The translations under genes and the position numbers were made by a program. From SZAS-103 sp964449135 (GTDB lineage: Bacteria; Pseudomonadota; Gammaproteobacteria; Xanthomonadales; Xanthomonadaceae): DNA of 64,000 nucleotides. The DNA lies in contig CAYUXZ010000009.1 in the NCBI GenBank assembly GCA_964449135.1, positions 1 through 64,000 on the forward strand, written 5' to 3'. This document shows, piece after piece, positions 33,992 to 42,070 of the stretch. Below the pieces are notes generated by a model. The model did not search any database, was not told the DNA's origin, and worked only from the letters and a program-made list of their open reading frames with translations. Positions within the stretch are counted from its first letter, which is position 1; each line of letters begins with the position of its first letter.

Positions 33992-34656
33992 TGCTGGCGC
34001 GCAAGCTGCTCGCCGAAGGCATCGGCACGCTGCTGCTGCTCGCGACCGTGGTCGGCTCGGGGATCATGGGCGTGAAGCTCGCGCAGGGGAGCGACGCGAT
34101 CGCGCTGCTCGCGAACGCCGCGGCGACCGCGGGCAGCCTGTACGTACTGATCGCGATTCTCGGCCCGGTCTCGGGTGCGCATTTCAACCCCGCCGTGACC
34201 CTGGCGATGCGGCTGCGCGGGCAAATCGGCACGTCCGAAGCCCTGGCCTACATGGCCGTGCAGATCCTCGCGGCGATTGCCGGCGTGATGCTCGCGCACG
34301 CGATGTTCGGGCTCGAATTGATCCAGCCCGGCATCCACGCGCGTACCGGCGCCGCGCAGTGGCTCAGCGAAGCGGTCGCGGCCTTCGGCTTGCTGCTGAC
34401 GATCCTGCTCGGTGTGCGCCATCGCCCGGCGGCCGTGCCCGCGCTCGTGGCCGGCTACATCTTCGCGGCCTACTGGTTCACGGCAAGCACTTCGTTCGCG
34501 AATCCCGCGGTGACGCTGGCGCGCTCGCTCACGCAGACCTTCGCCGGCATCCGCCCGCAGGACGTGGCGGGATTCGCGATCGCGCAGTTCCTCGGCGCGC
34601 TCGCGGCCCTGCCGGTCGCCGCCGCGCTCGGCGAATCCGAGCCGGCGCCGCGTTGA
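33991..34656 (+). CDS. aqpS: Aquaglyceroporin-family channel of the ars operon (AqpS-like)
   Basis: MIP-family channel, 221 residues with about six membrane helices and two NPA motifs (HFNPAVT and FANPAVT). In the Sinorhizobium ars operon, AqpS lets arsenite made by ArsC flow out of the cell; the same role is inferred here. No ArsB or Acr3 pump gene follows. The ATG at 33991 overlaps the arsC stop (TGATG). Confidence 0.85.
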   Translation: MLARKLLAEGIGTLLLLATVVGSGIMGVKLAQGSDAIALLANAAATAGSLYVLIAILGPVSGAHFNPAVTLAMRLRGQIGTSEALAYMAVQILAAIAGVMLAHAMFGLELIQPGIHARTGAAQWLSEAVAAFGLLLTILLGVRHRPAAVPALVAGYIFAAYWFTASTSFANPAVTLARSLTQTFAGIRPQDVAGFAIAQFLGALAALPVAAALGESEPAPR

Positions 34657-34671
34657 CGGCGCCGCAACGAA

Positions 34672-34696
34672 AAACGGCCGCACGCGGCGGCCGTTT
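34672..34696. terminator. Bidirectional terminator-like hairpin between aqpS and tRNA-Pro
   Basis: Stem AAACGGCCGC / GCGGCCGTTT with a 5-base loop, preceded by AA and followed by C. It can serve the ars operon on the plus strand and tRNA-Pro on the minus strand. Confidence 0.65.
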
Positions 34697-34723
34697 CGAA
34701 AGCTGGGATCGACAACAGGAAAT

Positions 34724-34800
<77 letters not shown>

Positions 34801-34934
34801 AAGAGCTGCATATTGTAGGGATCGGGGCCGGCGCGGGCAAGCGTGGAGCCGCCGCGGGAGGCCGCGTGCAGGCGGAACCGGTAGAATCCTTGCACCCACG
34901 CGGCCCGGTCCGCGAAAACTTCAGGAATTCCCGC

Positions 34935-36323
34935 TTGATCAAGCCCCGCACCATGCCCGGCGTGATGGAACTGCTGCCTCGCGAGCAGATCGCGTTCCAG
35001 CGCGTGCTCGACGTCATCCGCCGCAACTACGAGCGCTTCGGCTTCCTGCCGATCGAGACGCCGGCGATCGAACTGTCCGAGATGCTGCTGACCAAGACCG
35101 GCGGCGAGACCGAACGGCAGGTGTATTTCGTGCAGTCCACCGGCGCACTGGAGAAATCCGGCGAGGGCGTGCCCGAGCTCGCACTGCGCTTCGACCTTAC
35201 CGTGCCGCTCGCGCGCTACGTCGCCGAGCACGAACACGACCTCGCGTTCCCGTTCCGCCGCTACCAGATCCAGCGCGTCTATCGCGGCGAGCGCGCGCAG
35301 CGCGGCCGTTTCCGCGAGTTCTACCAGGCCGACATCGACGTGATCGGGAAGGACGGCCTGTCGATCCGCTTCGACGCCGAGATTCCCGCGGTGATCTTCG
35401 CGGTGTTCACCGAACTTGCGATCGGGCCGTTCACGATCCAGGTCAACAACCGCAAGTTGATGCGCGGCTTCCTCGAAGGGCTGGGCGTCGCCGATGCGGA
35501 GCGGCAGGCGCTGGTGCTGCGCGAAGTGGACAAGCTCGACAAGCGCGGCGCGGACCACGTGCGCGCGACATTGACGGGCGAGGGTTTCGGGCTTTCCGAC
35601 GCCGTCGCCGGCAAGCTGCTCGATTTCGTGCAAATCCGGTCGAGCGGCCACGACGATGCGCTCGCGAAGCTGGCCGCGCTGGGTTCGGGCAGCGATACCT
35701 TCAATGCCGGCGTCTCCGAACTGCGCGAAGTGCTGGAAATGGTGCGCGGCCTCGGCGTTCCGGAATCGGGCTACGCGATCAACCTGTCGATCGCGCGCGG
35801 CCTGGACTACTACACGGGAACGGTGTTCGAGACCACGCTCGACAGCCATCCGCAGATCGGCTCGATCTGCTCGGGCGGCCGCTACGAGGATCTCGCGAGC
35901 AACTACACGAAATCGAAGCTGCCCGGCGTGGGCATCTCGATCGGCGTCACGAGGCTGTTCTGGCAGTTGCGTGAGGCAGGTCTGATCGACGTCGCCGAAA
36001 GTTCCGTACAGGTACTGGTTGGCCTGCTCGACGAGTCGCGCCTGCACGAGAACCTGAAGGTCGCGCGCGAACTGCGCGCCGGCGGCATCAACGCCGAGGT
36101 GCAGCTCGAATCGCGCAAGCTCGCGCGGCAGATGCAGTACGCCGACCGCGCCGGGATCCGCTTCGTCGTGCTGCTCGGCGAGGACGAGGCCGCGCGCGGC
36201 ACGGTCACGGTCAAGGACATGCGTCGCGGCGAGCAGTTCGAGGTCGCGCGCGGCGATCTCGCGGGCGCGCTTCGTGTCGAGCTCGAACAGTCGCGCGCAA
36301 TGGAGAAGGGGAAGCACGCATGA
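34935..36323 (+). CDS. hisS: Histidyl-tRNA synthetase
   Basis: Class II synthetase charging tRNA(His). It has 462 residues. Motif 2 lies around RRYQIQRVYRGERAQRGRFREFYQ, and the histidine-binding loops include GLDYYTG and GGRYEDL. The frame is open further upstream, but TTG 34935 (AGGA 8 bases upstream, protein beginning IKPRTMPG) matches the N-terminus of xanthomonad HisS. An ATG at 34953 is the alternative. The stop overlaps the hutH-like start by ATGA. Confidence 0.94.
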   Translation: MIKPRTMPGVMELLPREQIAFQRVLDVIRRNYERFGFLPIETPAIELSEMLLTKTGGETERQVYFVQSTGALEKSGEGVPELALRFDLTVPLARYVAEHEHDLAFPFRRYQIQRVYRGERAQRGRFREFYQADIDVIGKDGLSIRFDAEIPAVIFAVFTELAIGPFTIQVNNRKLMRGFLEGLGVADAERQALVLREVDKLDKRGADHVRATLTGEGFGLSDAVAGKLLDFVQIRSSGHDDALAKLAALGSGSDTFNAGVSELREVLEMVRGLGVPESGYAINLSIARGLDYYTGTVFETTLDSHPQIGSICSGGRYEDLASNYTKSKLPGVGISIGVTRLFWQLREAGLIDVAESSVQVLVGLLDESRLHENLKVARELRAGGINAEVQLESRKLARQMQYADRAGIRFVVLLGEDEAARGTVTVKDMRRGEQFEVARGDLAGALRVELEQSRAMEKGKHA

Positions 36324-38224
36324 GCGCCACGATCCGCCTCGACGGACGTTCTCTGACCCGCGCGCAACTCGTCGCGATCGCGCATGGCGCGGGCGTGGAG
36401 CTCGATGCCGGGCAATTGCCTGCGGTGCAGCGCGCGGCGGATTTCCTCGCCGAACAGGTGCGCCGCGAAGAACCGATCTACGGCGTCACCACCGGCTTCG
36501 GCAGCAATGCCGACCGCCTGCTCGGCGCGCACCACCTGCGCGACGAACTGCCGGGCGCGACCGCGAACGCCGAGGTCACGCTGCACGAGGAACTGCAGCG
36601 CAACCTGATCATCACCCACGCCGTCTGCGTCGGCGAGCCGTTCGCGCCGGAGATCGTGCGCGCGATGCTCGCGATCCGGATCAACACGCTGATGCGCGGG
36701 CATTCGGGCATTCGCGTGGAGACGCTGCAGGCGCTGGCCGCGATGCTCAACGCCGGCGTGGTGCCGGTCGTACCGCAGCTCGGTTCGGTCGGCGCGAGCG
36801 GCGATCTCGCGCCGCTGTCGCACCTGGCGATCGTGCTGCTCGGCGGCGGCGAGGCGTTCTACGAAGGCGAGCGCCTGCCGGGTGCCGAAGCCCTGCAACG
36901 CGCAGGACTCGAACGCGTGCGGCTGTCCTACAAGGAAGGCCTCGCGCTCAACAACGGCACCGCGCAGATGCTGGCCTGCGGTGTGCTCGCGGTCGATCGG
37001 CTCGAACGCCTGCTCGACACCGCCGACCTCGCCGCGGCGATGACGATCGAGGCCTTCGCCGGCCGCACGCCCGCATTCGATGAAGCGGTGCACGCGCTGC
37101 GTCCGCATCCGGGACAGGTGCATGTCGCCGGGCGACTCCGCGAATTGCTCGCTGGCTCCACGCTCGCCGACATCCCCTACCACCTCGTGCCGCGTTTCGC
37201 CTCGTGGCTGCCGCAGAGCTGGGACACGCCCGAAGCGCAGGCGCTGCGCTTCGATCTTCGCTGGGACTGGGTGCCGTTGGACCAGCGTCACGGCCGCGAG
37301 AAGTTCTACAAGCGCTTCCGTCCGTTCCGCGGCGGCAAGAAGCACCAGCCGCAGGACAGTTATTCGCTGCGGTGCGTGCCGCAGGTGCACGGCGCGGTGC
37401 GCGACGCTGTCGCACAGGCCGCGCGAGTACTGGACATCGAACTCAACGCGGTTACCGACAATCCGCTGGTGTTCCCCGACATGCCCGACGCGAAGTTCGT
37501 CGAGGAACAGGTGATCTCCGCGGGCCACTTCCACGGAATGCCGCTGGCGCTCGCGATGAGCTATGTGAAAGCGGCGATCCCAACGCTCGCGTCGATCTCG
37601 GAGCGGCGGCTCAACAAGCTCGTCGATCCGGCGACGAACGACGGCTTGCCGGCATTCCTGATCGGCAACGAGGACTCGACCGAGTCGGGCTTCATGATCG
37701 TGCAGTACACCGCCGCAGCGATCGTCAACGATCTCGCCAGCCGCGCGCATCCGGCTTCGGCGTATTCGATTCCGACCTCGGCGAACGCCGAGGACCACGT
37801 CTCGATGGGCGCGAACGAAGCGCGCCACGTGCTCGCGATGTGCGAGGACCTCGCGCGCGTGCTCGGGCTGGAACTCTACACCGCAGCGCAGGCGCTGGAT
37901 TTCCGCCGCGACATGATCAACGCCGCGCGCGCGCTCGCCGCGCGCAGCGACGCTGAGGGCCTCGCGAGAAAGGTCCACGGCGCGGCGAACGCCGACGAAA
38001 GCGCGCACAAGGTATTCCTTGCCGAAGTCGAAGGCCTGCGCGCCGAGCTGGCCGCGGCGCCGGAATTCGCGCCGGCTCCAGCGGTGGATGCGGCCTGGCG
38101 TGCGCTGCGCGAGCGAATCCCGTTCCTCGCCCGCGATCGCGCGATGGACGGCGACGTCGCGGAGGCCGTAAAGCTTGTCGCCTACGACACCGTGCTGGCC
38201 GCGGCGAGGGCGCCCCGGCGTTGA
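36320..38224 (+). CDS. hutH: Histidine ammonia-lyase-family enzyme (MIO), enlarged
   Basis: Aromatic amino acid lyase with the MIO cofactor made from Ala159-Ser160-Gly161 (GSVGASGDLAPLSH) and active-site Tyr54 (YGVTTGFG). The C-terminal SIPTSANAEDHVSMG is HutH-like. It has 634 residues, about 120 more than HutH. Most of the excess is an insertion at about 281-344, rich in Trp, Arg and Lys, before DSYSLRCVPQVHGA; the rest is near 70-90 and the C-terminus. The selectivity position reads Thr-His, close to the Ser-His of histidine lyases, so histidine is the best guess. No hutU, hutI or hutG is nearby; it is coupled to hisS by ATGA. Confidence 0.75.
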   Translation: MSATIRLDGRSLTRAQLVAIAHGAGVELDAGQLPAVQRAADFLAEQVRREEPIYGVTTGFGSNADRLLGAHHLRDELPGATANAEVTLHEELQRNLIITHAVCVGEPFAPEIVRAMLAIRINTLMRGHSGIRVETLQALAAMLNAGVVPVVPQLGSVGASGDLAPLSHLAIVLLGGGEAFYEGERLPGAEALQRAGLERVRLSYKEGLALNNGTAQMLACGVLAVDRLERLLDTADLAAAMTIEAFAGRTPAFDEAVHALRPHPGQVHVAGRLRELLAGSTLADIPYHLVPRFASWLPQSWDTPEAQALRFDLRWDWVPLDQRHGREKFYKRFRPFRGGKKHQPQDSYSLRCVPQVHGAVRDAVAQAARVLDIELNAVTDNPLVFPDMPDAKFVEEQVISAGHFHGMPLALAMSYVKAAIPTLASISERRLNKLVDPATNDGLPAFLIGNEDSTESGFMIVQYTAAAIVNDLASRAHPASAYSIPTSANAEDHVSMGANEARHVLAMCEDLARVLGLELYTAAQALDFRRDMINAARALAARSDAEGLARKVHGAANADESAHKVFLAEVEGLRAELAAAPEFAPAPAVDAAWRALRERIPFLARDRAMDGDVAEAVKLVAYDTVLAAARAPRR

Positions 38225-38327
38225 TTCCGCCGGCTCTTGCGGCAAATGTGAACGCCGTCCTGTTTTAGTCTGAACCGATAGCCTTTTTGCGCTTGCCGGG
38301 GGCTTGACTCGGTTTGTCTGTATATGT

Positions 38328-38353
38328 CAATGTATTATCGCATTAATACATTG
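38328..38353. promoter_or_regulatory. Perfect palindrome upstream of the TrpR-like his regulator (candidate operator)
   Basis: Arms CAATGTATTA (38328-38337) and TAATACATTG (38344-38353) with a 6-base spacer, ending 16 bases before the ATG at 38370. A TTGACT hexamer sits at 38304-38309, but no well-spaced -10 was found. The dyad is strikingly AT-rich for this genome and lies in front of the regulator and the whole his operon. It is a likely binding site for the regulator itself. Confidence 0.6.
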
Positions 38354-38369
38354 GATGGAATACCGGACC

Positions 38370-38693
38370 ATGAAACGCCGCTCGCTGCCGGTCACCCGCG
38401 CCAAAGAAAGCTCCGCGCTGCGCCAGCTCGGCGAGGCGCTGTGCAGCCTCGCCGACGCGAGCGAAGTGCGTCAGTTCCTCGAGGACCTGTGCACGCCGGC
38501 CGAGCTCGAGGCGCTGGTGGATCGCTGGCGCGTAGTCCCGCTGCTGCTCGCGGGCGTGCCGTACCGCGAGATCCACGACCGCACCGCGGTCAGCGTGACG
38601 ACCATCGGCCGGGTCGCGCGCACGCTCGAGCGCGGCGCCGGCGGCTACCGGCTCGCTGCCGCGAAGCTCGAACTGCCCGACGCGATCCATTGA
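38370..38693 (+). CDS. TrpR-like (YerC/YecD family) regulator heading the his operon
   Basis: Small DNA-binding protein, 107 residues, of the TrpR-related YerC/YecD family. The helix-turn-helix region is VPYREIHDRTAVSVTTIGRVARTL near residues 63-86, preceded by EDLCTPAELEALVDRWRVV. In xanthomonads such a gene sits before hisG and is presumed to regulate histidine synthesis. The ATG at 38370 is preferred; an in-frame ATG at 38355 would add five residues. A perfect palindrome lies just upstream, and a 23-codon frame joins its stop to hisG. Confidence 0.85.
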   Translation: MKRRSLPVTRAKESSALRQLGEALCSLADASEVRQFLEDLCTPAELEALVDRWRVVPLLLAGVPYREIHDRTAVSVTTIGRVARTLERGAGGYRLAAAKLELPDAIH

Positions 38694-38764
38694 TGCGTCC
38701 ATCCTCGCGTGCGCCGCGCTCCCGCGTGGCGCGCCCAATCACGTTCCACGGTGAATCGACATGA
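38693..38764 (+). CDS. Possible 23-residue bridging ORF between the his regulator and hisG
   Basis: ATG 38693 overlaps the regulator stop by one base (TGATG), and its own stop overlaps the hisG ATG (ATGA at 38761-38764). The peptide begins MRPSSRAP, is rich in Arg/Ser/Pro, and has a single histidine, so it is not a histidine-codon attenuator leader. It fills the only sizeable gap in the operon. Translation is unproven; third-position GC is lower than in neighbours. Confidence 0.35.
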   Translation: MRPSSRAPRSRVARPITFHGEST

Positions 38765-39660
38765 AAGCGCGCGACCGTCTACGCATCGCCATCCAGAAAT
38801 CCGGGCGTCTCTCCGATCCGGCGCGCGACCTGCTCGCGCGCGCGGGACTGAGCTTCCGCGAGAGCCGCGACCGTCTGTTCTGCTACGGCGAATCGCTGCC
38901 GATCGATCTGCTGCTGGTGCGCGACGACGACATTCCGGGCCTGATCGCCGAAGGCGTCTGCGATCTGGGCGTGGTCGGCCGCAACGTGCTCACCGAACAG
39001 GCGCTGGATCGCGCGGCGAACGGGCAGGGCGTCGCCTACCGCGAACTGCGCGCGCTGGGCTTCGGCGGCTGCCGCCTCGCGGTCGCGACGCCGCAGGACG
39101 GCAACTGGAATTCAGCGGCAGATCTCGCGGGCCTGCGAATTGCGACGAGCTATCCACGGTTGCTCGAAAGCTGGCTTCGCGAACGGAACATTGCCGCGGA
39201 GGTTGTCGTACTTGCTGGTTCGGTCGAGATCGCCCCGCGGCTGGGCAAGGCGGACGCGATCTGCGACCTCGTCTCCAGCGGCGCCACGCTCGCGGCCAAT
39301 CACCTGCGTGAGATCGAGACCGTGCTGGAGACGCAGGCGGTGCTCGCCGGACCGGCGGAAGCCTTCACCGACGAACGCGCCGAACTCGCCGCGCTGTTGC
39401 TGCGCCGGCTCGAAGGCGTGCTCAGCGTGCGCGACAGCAAGCTCGTGCTGATGCAGGCGCCGCGCGCCTCGCTGCCCGAATTGCTGCGTTTGCTGGGGGA
39501 CGCCGAGGCGCCGACGCTCACGCCCATCGAAGGCCGCGCCGATGACGTCTCGGTGCAGACGGTCTGCCGCAGCGCGGTGACGTGGCAACGACTCGAAGAC
39601 ATGAAGAAGGCCGGCGCGCGCGGACTGCTCGTGCTGCCCGTGGAGCAGATGCTTGCATGA
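38761..39660 (+). CDS. hisG: ATP phosphoribosyltransferase (long form HisG)
   Basis: First committed step of histidine synthesis: joins ATP and PRPP. It has 299 residues, including the C-terminal ACT-like regulatory domain of the long form, which is feedback-inhibited by histidine. N-terminal RIAIQKSGRLSDPA and the phosphate loop region CDLVSSGATLAANHL are typical. GGTGA lies 6 bases upstream. The stop overlaps the hisD ATG. Confidence 0.95.
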   Translation: MKARDRLRIAIQKSGRLSDPARDLLARAGLSFRESRDRLFCYGESLPIDLLLVRDDDIPGLIAEGVCDLGVVGRNVLTEQALDRAANGQGVAYRELRALGFGGCRLAVATPQDGNWNSAADLAGLRIATSYPRLLESWLRERNIAAEVVVLAGSVEIAPRLGKADAICDLVSSGATLAANHLREIETVLETQAVLAGPAEAFTDERAELAALLLRRLEGVLSVRDSKLVLMQAPRASLPELLRLLGDAEAPTLTPIEGRADDVSVQTVCRSAVTWQRLEDMKKAGARGLLVLPVEQMLA

Positions 39661-41003
39661 ACATGAACACGATGATTTCCAATGCGAAAAACGCGCCGCG
39701 CCTCGCGGTGTACCGCTGGTCCGCGCTCGAGGAAGACCTGCGCGCAACACTGCTTTCACGGCCCGAACGTCCGGCGAACCAGTCCGAATCGGTGGCACGC
39801 ATTCTCGAAATGGTGCGCGTGGACGGCGACGTCGCGCTGCAGTCGCTGACGCTGCGCTACGACGGCGTCGAGATGACGGCGTTCGAGATCAATGTCGCCG
39901 CGATGGACGCGGCCGAGCAGGCGCTGGACTCCGGGCTGCATGCCGCGATGCGCAACGCCCTGCTGCGCATCGAGGCATTCCACGCCGCCGGCGTGCAGCG
40001 CGACTACGCGGTCGAAACCGCGCGTGGCGTGCGCTGCGAACGCATGCTGCGGCCGCTGGATCGGGTCGGACTCTATATCCCGGCCGGTTCGGCGCCGCTG
40101 CCTTCGACCGTGCTGATGCTGGCCGCACCGGCGCGGATCGCCGGCTGCGGCGAAGTGATCCTGTGCACGCCGCCGCGCGCCGACGGCGATGTGGATCCGG
40201 TCGTGCTCGCCGCCGCGAAGATGTGCGGTGTGTCGCGCGTGTTCGCGGTCGGCGGTGCGCAGGCGATCGCGGCGATGGCGTTCGGAACGAGCAGCGTGCC
40301 GCGTTGCGACAAGATTTTCGGGCCGGGCAACGCCTGGGTCACCGAGGCCAAGCGCCAAGTCGCCGCGATGCCCGGCGGTGTCGCGATCGACATGCCCGCG
40401 GGTCCTTCGGAAGTGATGGTGATCGCCGACTCGCAAGCGAATCCGGAATTCGTCGCCGCAGACCTGCTCGCGCAGGCCGAGCACGGGCCCGACTCGCAGG
40501 TGCTGCTGGTCACCGACAGCGCGATGCTCGCGGACGCGGTCTGCACCGCGATCGAGCGCCAGCTCGCGCCGTTGCCGCGCCGCGCGATCGCCGCGCAGGC
40601 GTTGACCAACAGCCGCGTAATCGTCGTCGACGATCTGGCGACCGCGCTGGAGCTGTCGAACCGCTACGCGCCCGAGCACCTGATCCTGCAGGTCGCCGCG
40701 CCGCGGCTGTGGCTGCAGCGCGTGCGCGCGGCCGGTTCGGTGTTCCTCGGCGCGTTCTCGCCCGAATCGGTCGGCGACTACTGCAGCGGCACCAACCACG
40801 TGCTGCCCACCGACGGCTGGGCGCGAGCGTACAGTGGTGTGTCGGTCGCGAGTTTCCAGCGCGCGATCACCGTGCAGGAACTCGATCGCAAGGGTCTGGA
40901 AGGCATCGGCCGCGACGCGATCGTGATGGCCGAGGCCGAGGGCCTGCGCGCGCACGCGCAATCGATCCGCGTGCGCCTGCGCGACAACGGGGATCCGGCA
41001 TGA
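39657..41003 (+). CDS. hisD: Histidinol dehydrogenase
   Basis: Zinc enzyme that oxidises histidinol to histidine in two NAD-dependent steps. It has 448 residues from ATG 39657 (ATGA with hisG). Signatures: YIPAGSAPLPSTVLM, VFAVGGAQAIAAMAFGT, GPGNAWVTEAK, DMPAGPSEVMVIAD and the ligands in AEHGPDSQ and TNHVLPT. The stop overlaps the hisC start. The frame is open further upstream inside hisG but has no better start. Confidence 0.95.
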   Translation: MNMNTMISNAKNAPRLAVYRWSALEEDLRATLLSRPERPANQSESVARILEMVRVDGDVALQSLTLRYDGVEMTAFEINVAAMDAAEQALDSGLHAAMRNALLRIEAFHAAGVQRDYAVETARGVRCERMLRPLDRVGLYIPAGSAPLPSTVLMLAAPARIAGCGEVILCTPPRADGDVDPVVLAAAKMCGVSRVFAVGGAQAIAAMAFGTSSVPRCDKIFGPGNAWVTEAKRQVAAMPGGVAIDMPAGPSEVMVIADSQANPEFVAADLLAQAEHGPDSQVLLVTDSAMLADAVCTAIERQLAPLPRRAIAAQALTNSRVIVVDDLATALELSNRYAPEHLILQVAAPRLWLQRVRAAGSVFLGAFSPESVGDYCSGTNHVLPTDGWARAYSGVSVASFQRAITVQELDRKGLEGIGRDAIVMAEAEGLRAHAQSIRVRLRDNGDPA

Positions 41004-42070
41004 GCGCGCTCGAACTCGCGCGTCCCGACCTGCTCGCGCTGGCCGGCTATTCGTCGGCGCGCATGGAAGCCAGCGGCGGCAGCATCTGGCTCAACGCCAA
41101 CGAGTCACCCTGGCCGCAGAGCGCGGACGCGCCACTGAACCGCTACCCAGATCCACAGCCGCCGCGCCTGCGCGCGCAACTTGCGACGCTATACGGCGTG
41201 GAAGAATCGCGGCTGCTGATCGGCCGCGGCAGCGACGAGGCGATTGATCTGCTCGTGCGCGCGTTCTGCCGCGCCGGCCGCGATGCGATCCTGATCCAGC
41301 CGCCGACCTTCGGCATGTACGCCGTCTGCGCGGCGGTCCAGGGCGCCGCGGTTCGAACGGTACCGCTGTCGCAGGAGAACGGCTTCCTGCCGGATTTCGA
41401 CGCGGTGCTCGCGGCGGTGGACGCGTCGGTGAAGCTGGTGTTCGTCTGCGCGCCGAACAATCCGACCGGCGACGCACCCGCGCGCGAGGCGATCCTCACG
41501 CTCGCCGATGCGCTGCGCGGACGCGCGCTGGTCGTGGTGGACGAGGCCTACGTCGAATTCGCCGATCGCGAAAGCCTCGCCGGCGACGTGGCGGCGCGCG
41601 GGAATCTCGCGGTGTTGCGTACGCTGTCGAAGGCGCACGCGCTCGCGGCGGCGCGGATCGGATGTCTGATTGCCGCGCCCGACGTGATCGGCCTGCTGCG
41701 CCGGATCATGCCGCCGTATCCGCTGCCGACGCCCTGCGTGGATGCCGCCGAGGACGCGCTCTCACCGGTCGCGTTGCATCGCACGCGGCAGCGCGTCGCC
41801 GGCATCCGTGCCGAGCGCGAACGGCTGCGTGATCTGCTGCGCACGGTTTCCGACGTGCGCGAAGTGCTGCCATCGCAGGCGAATTTCCTGACCGTGCGTT
41901 TCGACGATGCGCAGGCGCGATACCAGCAGCTGCTCGCGCGCGGGATCGTCGTGCGCGACGTGCGCCGCTACCCGCGCCTGGCCGATGCGTTGCGGATCAC
42001 CGTCGGCAGTCCGGAAGAAAACGCGGCGATGCTCGGGGTGCTGGCGCAGCGCGCGGAGGTGGTCGCATGA
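41000..42070 (+). CDS. hisC: Histidinol-phosphate aminotransferase
   Basis: PLP-dependent class I/II aminotransferase converting imidazole-acetol phosphate to histidinol phosphate. It has 356 residues. LNANESPWP opens the substrate region; CAPNNPTGD and VVDEAYVEF bind PLP; the Schiff-base lysine is in RTLSKAHALAAARIG. ATGA overlaps join it to hisD and hisB. Confidence 0.95.
   Translation: MSALELARPDLLALAGYSSARMEASGGSIWLNANESPWPQSADAPLNRYPDPQPPRLRAQLATLYGVEESRLLIGRGSDEAIDLLVRAFCRAGRDAILIQPPTFGMYAVCAAVQGAAVRTVPLSQENGFLPDFDAVLAAVDASVKLVFVCAPNNPTGDAPAREAILTLADALRGRALVVVDEAYVEFADRESLAGDVAARGNLAVLRTLSKAHALAAARIGCLIAAPDVIGLLRRIMPPYPLPTPCVDAAEDALSPVALHRTRQRVAGIRAERERLRDLLRTVSDVREVLPSQANFLTVRFDDAQARYQQLLARGIVVRDVRRYPRLADALRITVGSPEENAAMLGVLAQRAEVVA

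Noticed and set aside
38304..38338. Sigma-70 promoter TTGACT with TATTAT before the his regulator
   Set aside because: The spacing is 23 bases, too long for a normal promoter. Left as AT-rich context of the palindrome.
38693..38764. Histidine attenuator leader peptide
   Set aside because: The frame between the regulator and hisG has only one histidine codon and no terminator hairpin, so classical attenuation is not supported.
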